Notes under the pieces: generated by a model
What the model saw: only the letters and a program-made list of their open reading frames with translations
The model's database searches: none
What the model was told of the DNA's origin: nothing
In this document: one piece after another, positions 26,769-35,847 of the stretch
Layout of the letters: each line of letters starts with the position of its first letter
How positions within the stretch are numbered: position 1 is the stretch's first letter
Assembly (NCBI GenBank): GCA_963780895.1
Contig: CAWAEG010000008.1
Span: forward strand, 393,868 to 457,867
DNA: 64,000 nt
Direction: 5' to 3'
Source: DASQFI01 sp963780895
Lineage (GTDB): Bacteria > Acidobacteriota > Vicinamibacteria > Vicinamibacterales > SCN-69-37
Translations under genes and position numbers: made by a program

Positions 26769-28319
26769 ATGCGAACGAGTGACCGCCTGATCATGGCCAG
26801 TGCGATCACCGTCGCTCTGGCCGCCGTCCTCGCCGCGCAATCCGGCCCCGACGTCGTCGCGCGTTATCGCGAGGTCAATGGTCCGCGCATCCTGCGCGAC
26901 TTCGCGACCCTGCTGACCTATCCCAATCGCGCGCGCGATACCGCGGATATCGAGCGGGCCGCGACGTACATCCGCGACCAGCTGCAGGCCGCCGGCGTGA
27001 AGTCGGAACTGCTCCGCGCGGATGGCGCGCCTCCCATCGTCTACGGCGCGCTCACCGTGCCGGGCGCCACGCGCACGCTCGGGATTTACGTCCACTACGA
27101 CGGCCAACCGGTGGATCCGCAGGCGTGGACGCATCCGCCGTTCGAGCCGACGCTCTACACGGCCGCGATGGAGGCTGGCGGCAAGCCACGGCCGATGCCC
27201 AAAGACGGTGAGCCGATCGATCCGGAATGGCGGCTCTATGCGCGATCGGCCGGTGACGACAAGGCGCCGATTGCCGCGATCCTTGCCGTGCTGCAGGCGT
27301 TTCGCGAACAGAAGATTGTGCCCACCTCCAACCTCGTGTTTTTCCTGGATGGGGAAGAAGAGGCGGGATCGCCGCACCTGGGCGAGTACCTCACGCGCTA
27401 TCGCGATCGCGTCGATCCCATCGACATCTGGCTGTTCTTCGACGGACCGGTGCACCAGAGCGGCCGGCCGCAGATCACGTTCGGCGTCCGCGGATCGATG
27501 GGGCTCGAAGTGACGGTCTACGGCGCCACGCGCGAGCTGCACTCCGGTCACTACGGCAATTGGGCGCCCGACACGCCGCAAATCCTGGCGCGCCTGCTCG
27601 CGACCATGAAGGACGAGCACGGCAAAGTGCTCGTCGAAGGGTGGTACGACTCGGCCGAGCCGATTGGGGCCGAGGAGCGAGCGGCGCTTGCTGCGATGCC
27701 CGACTACGACGCGGCGCTCAAACGCGAGCTGGGACTCGCCGCCACGGAAGGGCAGCCCGCAACGCTTGCCGCGCGACTGCTTCTGCCGGCCTTGACCGTC
27801 AGGGGCATCTCGGGTGGCAACACGGGCGCGCTCGCGAGCAACGTGATTCCGGCGACCGCGACGGCCGCCCTCGGCATCCGCCTCGTCAAAGGCAACGACC
27901 CGGCGGCGATGCGGGCGCTCATTGTCCGCCACATCGAACGACAGGGCTTCCACGTCGTGACGACCGATCCCGATCAGGCGACGCGCCTGACGTACCCGCG
28001 CATCGCCAAGGTGACCGGCGGCACCGACGCGTCCCCGGCCGCCCGAACGTCGATGGCCAATCCCTTCGCGCGTCAGATCGTCGCTGCCGCCGGACGCGCC
28101 GCCGCCCGACGGTTCGGCCCGGAGTCGCTGCTCATCGCGCCGGGCATGGGCGGGACGCTGCCGCTCAACCTCTTCACCGACGTCGCCGGCAAGCCGGCCG
28201 TGATCGTGCCGATGGCGAACCACGACAACAATCAGCACGGCGCCAACGAGAACCTGAGGATCGCGAATCTCTGGTACGGGATGGATCTGTACGCGGCGCT
28301 GTTGACCATGCAGCGCTGA
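26769..28319 (+). CDS. Exported M20-family metallopeptidase
   Basis: The protein has 516 residues with an N-terminal hydrophobic signal (LIMASAITVALAAVLA). M20 motifs are present: VHYDGQP with the first zinc ligand, GDDKAP with the bridging Asp, and FLDGEEEAGS with the catalytic Glu pair. A lid/dimerisation domain (about 215-400) includes RELHSGHYGNWAPD. The C-terminal zinc His is likely in NHDNNQHGANEN. The family cleaves dipeptides or deacylates amino acids; the exact substrate is not predictable. It is divergent from the M55 gene, and both would act on peptides in the periplasm. Confidence 0.85.
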   Translation: MRTSDRLIMASAITVALAAVLAAQSGPDVVARYREVNGPRILRDFATLLTYPNRARDTADIERAATYIRDQLQAAGVKSELLRADGAPPIVYGALTVPGATRTLGIYVHYDGQPVDPQAWTHPPFEPTLYTAAMEAGGKPRPMPKDGEPIDPEWRLYARSAGDDKAPIAAILAVLQAFREQKIVPTSNLVFFLDGEEEAGSPHLGEYLTRYRDRVDPIDIWLFFDGPVHQSGRPQITFGVRGSMGLEVTVYGATRELHSGHYGNWAPDTPQILARLLATMKDEHGKVLVEGWYDSAEPIGAEERAALAAMPDYDAALKRELGLAATEGQPATLAARLLLPALTVRGISGGNTGALASNVIPATATAALGIRLVKGNDPAAMRALIVRHIERQGFHVVTTDPDQATRLTYPRIAKVTGGTDASPAARTSMANPFARQIVAAAGRAAARRFGPESLLIAPGMGGTLPLNLFTDVAGKPAVIVPMANHDNNQHGANENLRIANLWYGMDLYAALLTMQR

Positions 28320-28574
28320 TCAAATACCTCAACGTTGCGAAGGGTGCCTATTAGGGCGGTTCTGGGCACCGAACACCACGAACGTCTATCTGTCATCCAC
28401 GGATTTTCCAGCATTTCCAAAAACATTTCATTCAAAGGCGTTTTCAGGCGCACTTAAAGGATACAATTCTGCGGCTCCAGGCTCCCCGGCCCCAGCGAGC
28501 AATTACGGTCGCCGTCTGTCCTGCCGAGTATTTCGAGCCTGTAACACAACACGCTCGATTCTTTATGAGGCTTC

Positions 28575-31367
28575 ATGAGGCGTCTTACACCAGTGCTTGT
28601 ACGTCTGTTCCTCGTCGTTACTCTGTTGGGTTGCGCATCACCGGTATTCGCGCAAATCCAATCCGGCAGCATCCTCGTCAACCTGAAAGATGAGCAGGGC
28701 GGTGTCATGCCCGGCGTCACGGTGACGATCACGGGCCCGACATTGCTCGCGGCCATGGTCGGGACGACCGACTCCGGCGGCGCCTACCGGGCTCCCGCGC
28801 TGGCCCCCGGCCGGTATGCGGTCAAGCTCGAGTTGAGCGGATTCCAGCCCATGGAGCATCCGGATGTGGTCGTGAACGTCGGCCAGACGTCGTCGTTCGA
28901 CGTCGTCATGAAAGTCGCAGCCATCAAGGAGGTCTTCACCGTTCAGGCGGCGATTCCGACCATCGACACGACGAGCAACAACGTCAGCACCCAGATCAAT
29001 CTCGGCATTCTCCAGAACACGCCGGGCGGGCGCGACATCTGGAGCCTGCTGCAGAGCAAGGGATCGGGTCTCACGACCAACCGGATCGACGTCGGCGGCA
29101 GCGAATCGGGCCAGCAGGCCGGCTTCGTCGTCCGCGGGACGCAGCACTCTCAGAACACGCAGGCGTTGAATGGCGTCAACGTGACCGATCCCGTCACGAC
29201 AGGTTTTGCGCAGTTCTATTACGACTACGACACGTTTCAGGAAGTGCAGGTTTCGACCGGCGCGCATCCCATCGAGGTAGGCCCACCGGGTGTGTACGTG
29301 AACATGGTGACGAAGACGGGGACCAACGTCCTGAAAGGGCTCGTGTCCTTCTACTACCAGAACGACAGCCTTCAGAGCGACAACATCGACGAGGAGCTTG
29401 AAGCCCAAGGAATCACAAAAGTTGGGTTTGATTACCTGTCGGACTTCACGGCGCAGGCCGGCGGCCCGCTCGTCAAGGACAAGCTCCACTTTTTCGGCGC
29501 GTATCGCGACTGGCGCGTCCACCGGTTCGTGGCCGGCTTTGTCGACGATCAGGGCGTTCCCGTCGTCGAGCCGACGGACATGTACTCGTTCCTTGCGAAC
29601 GCCACCTACCAGCTCAAGCCGAATCAGCGGCTGATGGGGTTCTGGACCCGTCAGGAGTACAACAAGCCGGAGCGAGACGCGAGCGCGCTGAACACGCCCA
29701 TCTCCAACTACAACGAGGACGACACGTTCAGGATCTACCAGGGCGTCTGGAGCAACATCCTGAACGATCGTGCCTATCTCGAAGCGCGCGGGAGTTTCGT
29801 CGACATTTCCTTTCCGCTGTTGATCAAGGACGAAGCCAAGGCGGCCGGCAATCAGTCCACTATCGAATTGACGACCGGCAAAGTCACCGGCGCCAATAAC
29901 AACGAGCAAATCAGCCAGCGCAAGCGGCTCCAGCTCAACACGGTGCTGTCCTGGTACAAGGCGCAGTGGCTGGGCGGACGTCACGAGTTGAAGTTCGGTT
30001 GGGATTTCGCCAACAACAACGTCTCGGCGGACGTGACTGCGCTCGGCGACACGAACGTGGCACTGTTCCAGGGCTTCCAGGCGTTTGCCCTGCATCTGAA
30101 TACGCCGGTCCATCCGGAGGAGACCATTCGGACCAACGCGCTCTTTGCGTCCGACACGTACCAGCGCGGCCCTGTCACGCTGAACTTTGGCGTGCGCTTC
30201 GACCAGGCACGCGGGAGCGTGCCCGAGCAGTCGAGTCCGGCCGGCACCTTCACCGCCGCTCGCAACTTTTCGTCGCTCGGCACGCTCGTCGACTGGAACA
30301 CGTTGTCGCCTCGGGGTGGCGTCATCTATCAACTGACACGGGACGGCAAGACGGTCCTCAAGGCGAGTGCTGCCCGTTACTATCACCAGATCAGCACGAC
30401 CATCCTCAGCTCGGCCAATCCAAACAGCATCGGATTCGAGGTCTTCGAGTGGCTGGACTTGAACCAGGATTTCAAGTTTCAGCCGGGCGAGGAAGGCGGA
30501 TTCCTGGGTGCGTCCGGAGGTCTTCAGACCTCGATCGATCCCGACTTGAAGGCGCCGCACACGGACGAGTTTCTGTTCACCGTCGAGCGCGAGATCATGC
30601 GCGATTTTCGGTTGACCGGCACGTTGAGCTTCCGCAACGACCGGCGCCAGGTCGGGGTGCAGGACGTCACGAGCACGTGGGAACCGGTTCCGTTCCAGGA
30701 TCCGGTGACAGGCAACACCATCACTGTCTTCAACCAGGTCTTCGACCAAGTCACCGGTCCGCTGTTCAGCGTCGTCAACAGCGCGCAGCTCGATCAGGAT
30801 TTCAGCGGCTTCGAAGTGATTGCCACCAAGCGGCTCTCCAACCGGTGGCAGCTCCTCGGATCCTATGCCGTCTCGAAGGCCATCCAGGAACAGGTGTCGG
30901 TCGAGGGCAGCAATATCTTCGGTTTCGGCGCCATCCCCGTCGATCCGAACAATGGCGTCAACGCCCGCGGACCGCTCTTCTGGGACCGCACCCACATGTT
31001 CAAGGTCTCCGGCAGCTACCTGATGGGGTGGGACATCCTGGCCTCGGGAAACCTGCTGATCCAGAGCGGACCCGTCTTCACGCGGACGGTCCTTGTCGAG
31101 GGGTTGAACCAGGCTCCGTTCACGGTTTATGCCGAGCCGCGGGATGTCTCCGACCGGCTGGACACGCTGACGATGGTCGACCTGCGCGCGTCGAAGGCGT
31201 TCAGGCTGGGCGGCAACCGGTCGATCGAGGCCCTGATGGACGTCTACAACCTTTTCAACGCGAACACAGTATTGAATGCAAATACGCTGACCGGGCCGGC
31301 GTTCGGCAGTCCGTTGACGGTACTTTCGCCGCGGATCATCCGGTTTGGCGGGAGGTTTTTGTTCTAG
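28575..31367 (+). CDS. Oar-like TonB-dependent receptor
   Basis: The protein has 930 residues. A signal peptide ends near VFAQ, then a carboxypeptidase-regulatory domain (about 28-105), a plug (about 120-230, with VRGTQHSQNTQALNGVNVTD) and a barrel ending in FGGRFLF, with the usual terminal Phe. This is the large receptor type expanded in Acidobacteria, thought to import polymers or to display surface structures. The 255-nt leader region before it is AT-richer and holds a TACAAT at 28462-28467 that may be a -10. A secreted propeller gene follows after 66 nt, and the pair may work together. The 3' end of this gene is duplicated 2.3 kb downstream. Confidence 0.85.
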   Translation: MRRLTPVLVRLFLVVTLLGCASPVFAQIQSGSILVNLKDEQGGVMPGVTVTITGPTLLAAMVGTTDSGGAYRAPALAPGRYAVKLELSGFQPMEHPDVVVNVGQTSSFDVVMKVAAIKEVFTVQAAIPTIDTTSNNVSTQINLGILQNTPGGRDIWSLLQSKGSGLTTNRIDVGGSESGQQAGFVVRGTQHSQNTQALNGVNVTDPVTTGFAQFYYDYDTFQEVQVSTGAHPIEVGPPGVYVNMVTKTGTNVLKGLVSFYYQNDSLQSDNIDEELEAQGITKVGFDYLSDFTAQAGGPLVKDKLHFFGAYRDWRVHRFVAGFVDDQGVPVVEPTDMYSFLANATYQLKPNQRLMGFWTRQEYNKPERDASALNTPISNYNEDDTFRIYQGVWSNILNDRAYLEARGSFVDISFPLLIKDEAKAAGNQSTIELTTGKVTGANNNEQISQRKRLQLNTVLSWYKAQWLGGRHELKFGWDFANNNVSADVTALGDTNVALFQGFQAFALHLNTPVHPEETIRTNALFASDTYQRGPVTLNFGVRFDQARGSVPEQSSPAGTFTAARNFSSLGTLVDWNTLSPRGGVIYQLTRDGKTVLKASAARYYHQISTTILSSANPNSIGFEVFEWLDLNQDFKFQPGEEGGFLGASGGLQTSIDPDLKAPHTDEFLFTVEREIMRDFRLTGTLSFRNDRRQVGVQDVTSTWEPVPFQDPVTGNTITVFNQVFDQVTGPLFSVVNSAQLDQDFSGFEVIATKRLSNRWQLLGSYAVSKAIQEQVSVEGSNIFGFGAIPVDPNNGVNARGPLFWDRTHMFKVSGSYLMGWDILASGNLLIQSGPVFTRTVLVEGLNQAPFTVYAEPRDVSDRLDTLTMVDLRASKAFRLGGNRSIEALMDVYNLFNANTVLNANTLTGPAFGSPLTVLSPRIIRFGGRFLF

Positions 31368-31433
31368 GCACCACGCACGACCGAGGCGGACGTCCCCAGG
31401 TCCCTCTCGCCAACTGAGGGGAAGGAGCAAGGT

Positions 31434-33486
31434 ATGAGTATCGCAAGATTACGAGTTCTGGCAATCGCGGTTGCGCTGGCCGGCAGCGGAGTGGCGATCT
31501 CGCTGCTGCACGCGCAAGGCGGGAATCCCCCAGCTTGGGTCGTCGGCGATGTATTCGTCGCGGTCGGTAGTGGTAAGTACGAGGTCCGGTCCAGCGCAGG
31601 CACGCTCAAACAGACGATCACCTCCAATGTCAACCCGAAGAAAGACGTCGCCGGATGCTGGTTCGACTCCCAGTTCAATCTGTACACCGCCGACTTCAAC
31701 AACACGAAGGTAGTGAAGTACAACTTCGCCACGCCGCACGCGGCGTCGACGTTCGCCAATACGGAACTGCAGGCGCCCGACGGCCACAGCAGTTCGATCG
31801 TGATGGCGGTGAACGGTGACGTCTACGTCGGCAACGCCGGCAACGCGAATGGCACAGGCACCCGGAACATCCTGAGATACCGGAGCGACGGCGCGTTCCT
31901 CGGCTCCTTCACGCCAGCCGTCGAAGACCGCGGCATCGACTGGATGGACCTGGCCACAGATCAGCGGACGATGTTCTACACGTCGAGAGGCCGCCTCATC
32001 AAGCGGTTCAACGTCGGCACGATCACCCAGCTTGGAAACTTCGCCGACCTCTCTACAACGACCCCGACCGGCGAGGCGTATGCCATTCGCCTCCTGCCGC
32101 CGTTCGATGGCACCGGGGGACTGCTCGTCGCCGACAACGTCAACATCAAGCGGTTGAATGGCGCTGGTGCCGTGGTGGCGACGTACGACTACGACCCTGC
32201 CGGCAGCAATAACGATGAGGACACCTTTCAGTCGTTGAACCTGGATCCCGATGGCCTGCACTTCTGGGCCGGCGGCAACTCGACCGGCAGGCTGTACCGA
32301 TTCGCGCTCAACTCGCCAACGCCAGATCTCGGCCCGATCCAGACGGACGGCAAGGGCGCTCTCATGGGCATCTGCGTCCTGGGCGAGCCGCAGACGCAGG
32401 TTCGGCCGCTGGCGCTGTCGAACCCCTCCGGCTCGACGCAGCTCATCGACATCACGGCGCCGTTCGGCGACCCGGCGGCCACCGGCGAGAACGCGTCCTA
32501 CAGCTTCAGCACCTGGCGGCTGCGGATTCGCGTCAAGGCCGGTCAGTCAGTCATGGCGGCGGTGAGCTTCACGCCGGAGTCAACCACGATGGCCTGCAAT
32601 ACGTCCGATCCCGCCGACTTCGACTGTCGCTTCACGAATCTGGACAACATCGCGAACACGCAGTGCGTGCCGTTCTTCAGGGATCCGAGCGCGCCGAATG
32701 CCCTCAATTCGCTGGACCCGTACCGCTGTGGGTACTACCGCGTCAAGGGCGTGCCGGTCTGCACCTCGCCAGGAAACTGCCCGTTCGACGAGCCGTTCGT
32801 GGCGAATTCAACCGACATCCAGGCCGAGATCATCCTGAATCTGACGAACCCGCCGACGTCCGTCTTCAACATTCCCGTGCTCTTCGGCAATGGCGTGAAG
32901 GGCAACCCGCGGCTCGCGCGCGATCCCGACTCGATTGGCGGGAATCAGTTCGGTATCGACTCGACGACCGCCGTCATCGACTGGCCGGCGTTCGGCTCGG
33001 GCTTTCCAAACGACTACAGCCCAGTACAGCGGGCGACCTCGACTCCGGGCGGCGGGTGCGCGACGATCATCAGCCCGAACGGCTCGGGTCATAACAGCGG
33101 CGCGTCGATCAAGATGGTCGTGGACGTGAAGACCGGGCCGATCGTGAATGGTGTGTGCACGGGCAGCCCGGTAACGGGCGCGTCGATTGCGCCGAAGAAC
33201 ATCACGCTGGCGGTCGCCGGCACCGGGACGAACACGAACCTGCTCATCTACTGCGTGCACCCCAGCTCGAATGATTGCTTCCAGGAGAGCAGCCCGGGCC
33301 GCTATCAGGCCAACGTGGATCTCGACCCGGTCTTCCTTCCACCCGACAACGTCAACCCCTACATCTTCGCGGTGACGTCGGTGAACATCCAGGACGCGCT
33401 CGGGCCGAACAACCCGGGCGTATTCCCGCCCACATCGCGGCAGGTACTTTATCTGCCAGAACGGATCGAACTGCGGGTCTCAGTAA
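31434..33486 (+). CDS. Secreted beta-propeller protein, copy 1, frameshifted at the C-terminus
   Basis: The start has GAAGGAG upstream and a signal peptide (LAIAVALAGSGVAISLLHAQ). The first 320 residues show repeated strands such as SSIVMAVNGDVYVGNAG and LLVADNVNIKRLNGAG, suggesting an NHL/SMP30-like propeller; the rest has many Cys residues and Ig-like strands. A surplus G at 33442-33444 shifts the frame; removing it gives the ending QYFICQNGSNCG and a TAA at 33486, matching copy 2 (QYFVCPIGGNCGG). It may bind or process the ligand of the upstream receptor, but no family of known function was recognised. Copy 2 follows in tandem. Confidence 0.75.
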
Positions 33487-33506
33487 GTCGCTACTGTGAT
33501 CGACGA

Positions 33507-33540
33507 AGAGCCGGGTCTACGGGCCCGGCTCTTTCTTTTT
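33507..33540 (+). terminator. Intrinsic terminator after propeller copy 1
   Basis: AGAGCCGGG (33507-33515) pairs with CCCGGCTCT (33524-33532) around an 8-nt loop and is followed by a T-rich tract to 33540. Confidence 0.8.
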
Positions 33541-33551
33541 CACGCGACGGT

Positions 33552-33679
33552 GATGTCTACAACCTTTTCAACGCGAACAAGTATTGAATGCAAATGCGCT
33601 GACCGGGACCGCTTTCGGCAGTCCGTTGACGGTGCTTTCGCGGCGGATCATCCGGTTCGGCGGAAGGTTCTTTTTCTAG
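33552..33679 (+). pseudogene. Duplicated 3' end of the TonB receptor gene
   Basis: The DNA closely follows 31239-31367, including the codons for VYNLFNAN and, near the end, the stretch encoding the terminal barrel strand down to TAG at 33677-33679. Small indels break the frame (it reads VYNLFNANKY then stop in one frame). It has no start or upstream part and is a by-product of the tandem duplication. Confidence 0.75.
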
Positions 33680-33747
33680 GTCGACGCACGACCGAGGTGG
33701 ACGTGATCCCCAGGTCCCGTCTCGCTACTGAGGGGAAGGAGCAAGTT

Positions 33748-35764
33748 ATGAGCATCGTAAGAATACGAATCCTGGCAGTCGCCGTGGCGCTGGCCGGCAG
33801 CGGACTGGCAATCTCGCTGCTGCACGCGCAAACATCCCCAGAGTGGAAGGTCGGCGATGTGTTCGTCGCGATTGGCAACAGTCAGTACCGAGGTCCGTTC
33901 CAACACCGGCGCGCTCAAGCAGACGATTACGATCGGCACGACGGTGGGCTCTGAAACCGCGGGGTGCTGGTTCGATTCGCAGTTCAATCTCTACACCACT
34001 GATTTCACCAACACCAAGGTCGTCAAGCACAATCTCGCGGTTCCGCACTACTATTCGCCGTTTGCCGACCCGGCGTTGAACCTCGCGCAGAACAGCGAGT
34101 CGATCGTGATGGCCGTCAACGGTGACGTGTACGTTGGTCACGCCGGCAACGACGGAGGCGCGAAGTTGCTCCGCTACCGGAGCGATGGTACGTTCCTCGA
34201 TGCCTTCAATCCCGACCTGGATCAGCAGGGCGTCGACTGGATCGATTTGTCCACCGATCAGCGGACGATGTTCTACACATCGAGAGGACGCGAGATCAAG
34301 CGGTTCAACGTCGGCAACAATACCCAACTCCCGGACTTCGTCGATCTCTCCCCGACAACCCCGACCGGCCAGGCCTTCGCCATCCGGCTCCTGGGCCCTT
34401 CGTTCAACGGCAGTGACGGCCTGCTCGTCGCCGACAACGTCAACATCAAGCGGTTGAATGGCGCCGGCGCGGTGGTGACGACGTACGACGTGACGGGGGA
34501 GGACGATTGGCGTTCCTTGAACCTGGATCCTGACGGCGTGCACTTCTGGGCGGGCGGGCTCACGACCGGCAAGCTCTACCGGTTCAACCTGGCCTCCGGC
34601 ACACCAGATCTCGGTCCGTTCACCACGGCCGGTGCCGGCAACCTCAGGGGCATCTGCGTCATGGGCCAACCGCAGACGCAGATCCGGCCCCTGCAGCTGT
34701 CGAACGCTACCGGCTCCACGCAGCTCAGGGACGTCACGGCGCCGTTCGGTGACCCGGCCGCTATCGGCGAGAACGACTTCTACAGCTTCAGCACCTGGCG
34801 GCTGCGGATTCGCGTCAAGCCGAATCAGACGGTTGTCGCGGCGGTCAGCTTCACGCCGGAGTCGACCACGAATACGTGCAATACGTCCGATCCCAACGAT
34901 ATCGACTGTCGCTTGACGCAGTTGGACAACATTACGGACACGCGGTGCGTGCCGTTCTTCAATGATCCGAGCGCGCCGGGCGACGGCTCGCTGAACCCCT
35001 ACCGCTGTGCCTACTACCGCGTCAAGGACGCGCCGGTCTGCTCGACCGGGCCAGCAAGCTGTCCCTTCGATGAGGCGTTCGTTTTGAACTCGACCGACAT
35101 CCTGGCCGAGGTCATCCTGAACCTGACGAACCCGCCCTCGACGGTCTTCAACATTAACGCGCTCTTCGGCAATGGCGTGAAGGGCAATCCGCGGCTCGCG
35201 CGTGATCCCGATTCGATAACTGGCAATCAGTTCGGCATCGACTCGACCACCGCCGTCATCGACTGGCCGGCGTTCGGCTCCGGCTTTCCAAACGACTACA
35301 GCCCCGTGCAGCGGGCGACCTCGAATCCCGGCTCCTGCGCGGAGATCGTCAAGCCCGCCAAAGGCAAAGACAGCGGTTCGGTGATGGTGATCGAAGTGCA
35401 CGTCAAGACCGGGCCCGTGGTCGACGGGCATTGCACGGGCAACCCGATCACGGGTGCCGCGACGTCACCGAACAAGATGACGCTCGCGATCGCCGGGACC
35501 GGGAGCAACAACACGCTCCTCATCTTCTGTAAGGAGCCCGGCAACACGTCGAACAAGTGCTTCCGCGAGAAGAAGCCCGGCGAGTATCACGCCAACGTGG
35601 AACTCGACCCGAGCGCGATTCCGCCGGACGCCGTGAATCCGTACGTCTTCGCGGTGACGTCGGTGAACGACCCGAACGCGACGGGACCGCAAAACCCCGG
35701 CATCTTCCCGCCGACGTCGCGGCAGTACTTCGTCTGCCCGATCGGGGGGAACTGCGGCGGGTAG
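33748..35764 (+). CDS. Secreted beta-propeller protein, copy 2, frameshifted near the N-terminus
   Basis: The ATG at 33748 follows GGGGAAGGAG and opens a signal peptide nearly identical to copy 1. A surplus C at 33887-33888 shifts the frame at VAIGNSQY; without it the protein continues EVRSNTGALKQTITI like copy 1 and runs to TAG 35764, about 670 residues. Propeller strands (ESIVMAVNGDVYVGHAG, LLVADNVNIKRLNGAG) and the Cys-rich second half are conserved between copies, including GNGVKGNPRLARDPDSI. Divergence is spread along the gene with the frame otherwise kept, so both copies appear to be under selection. The function is unknown; export and pairing with a TonB receptor suggest a surface-bound partner. 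Confidence 0.75.
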
Positions 35765-35786
35765 CGCTGAGGACGAGGACACACGC

Positions 35787-35816
35787 AGAGCCGGGCCTTC
35801 GGGCCCGGCTCTTTTC
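35787..35816 (+). terminator. Intrinsic terminator with UUCG loop after propeller copy 2
   Basis: AGAGCCGGGCC (35787-35797) pairs perfectly with GGCCCGGCTCT (35802-35812) around TTCG, followed by a T-rich tract. It is the counterpart of the terminator at 33507, with a longer stem. Confidence 0.85.
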
Positions 35817-35847
35817 TTGTACGGCCTGAAGTGACCTCGAGGCCTGG

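Larger units (their letters stand above)
31239..33540 (+). repeat. Tandem duplication, left unit
   Basis: This 2.3-kb unit runs from the last 43 codons of the TonB receptor gene through propeller copy 1 and its terminator. It is repeated, diverged, at 33552-35816. Shared landmarks are GTCTACAACCTTTTCAACGC, the stretch ending GGGGAAGGAGCAA before each propeller start, and the hairpin after each copy. Confidence 0.75.
33552..35816 (+). repeat. Tandem duplication, right unit
   Basis: This is the second copy of the unit at 31239-33540. It begins with a relic of the TonB receptor 3' end (33552-33679), then propeller copy 2 and its own terminator. The duplicated edge lies inside a coding sequence, which fixes the direction of duplication: the complete receptor is in the left unit only. 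Confidence 0.75.

Noticed and set aside
28638..31430. Very long open frame (930 codons) antisense to the Oar-like receptor
   Set aside because: It is a shadow frame caused by high GC in third positions; it has no start context or family features, while the sense frame is a complete receptor.
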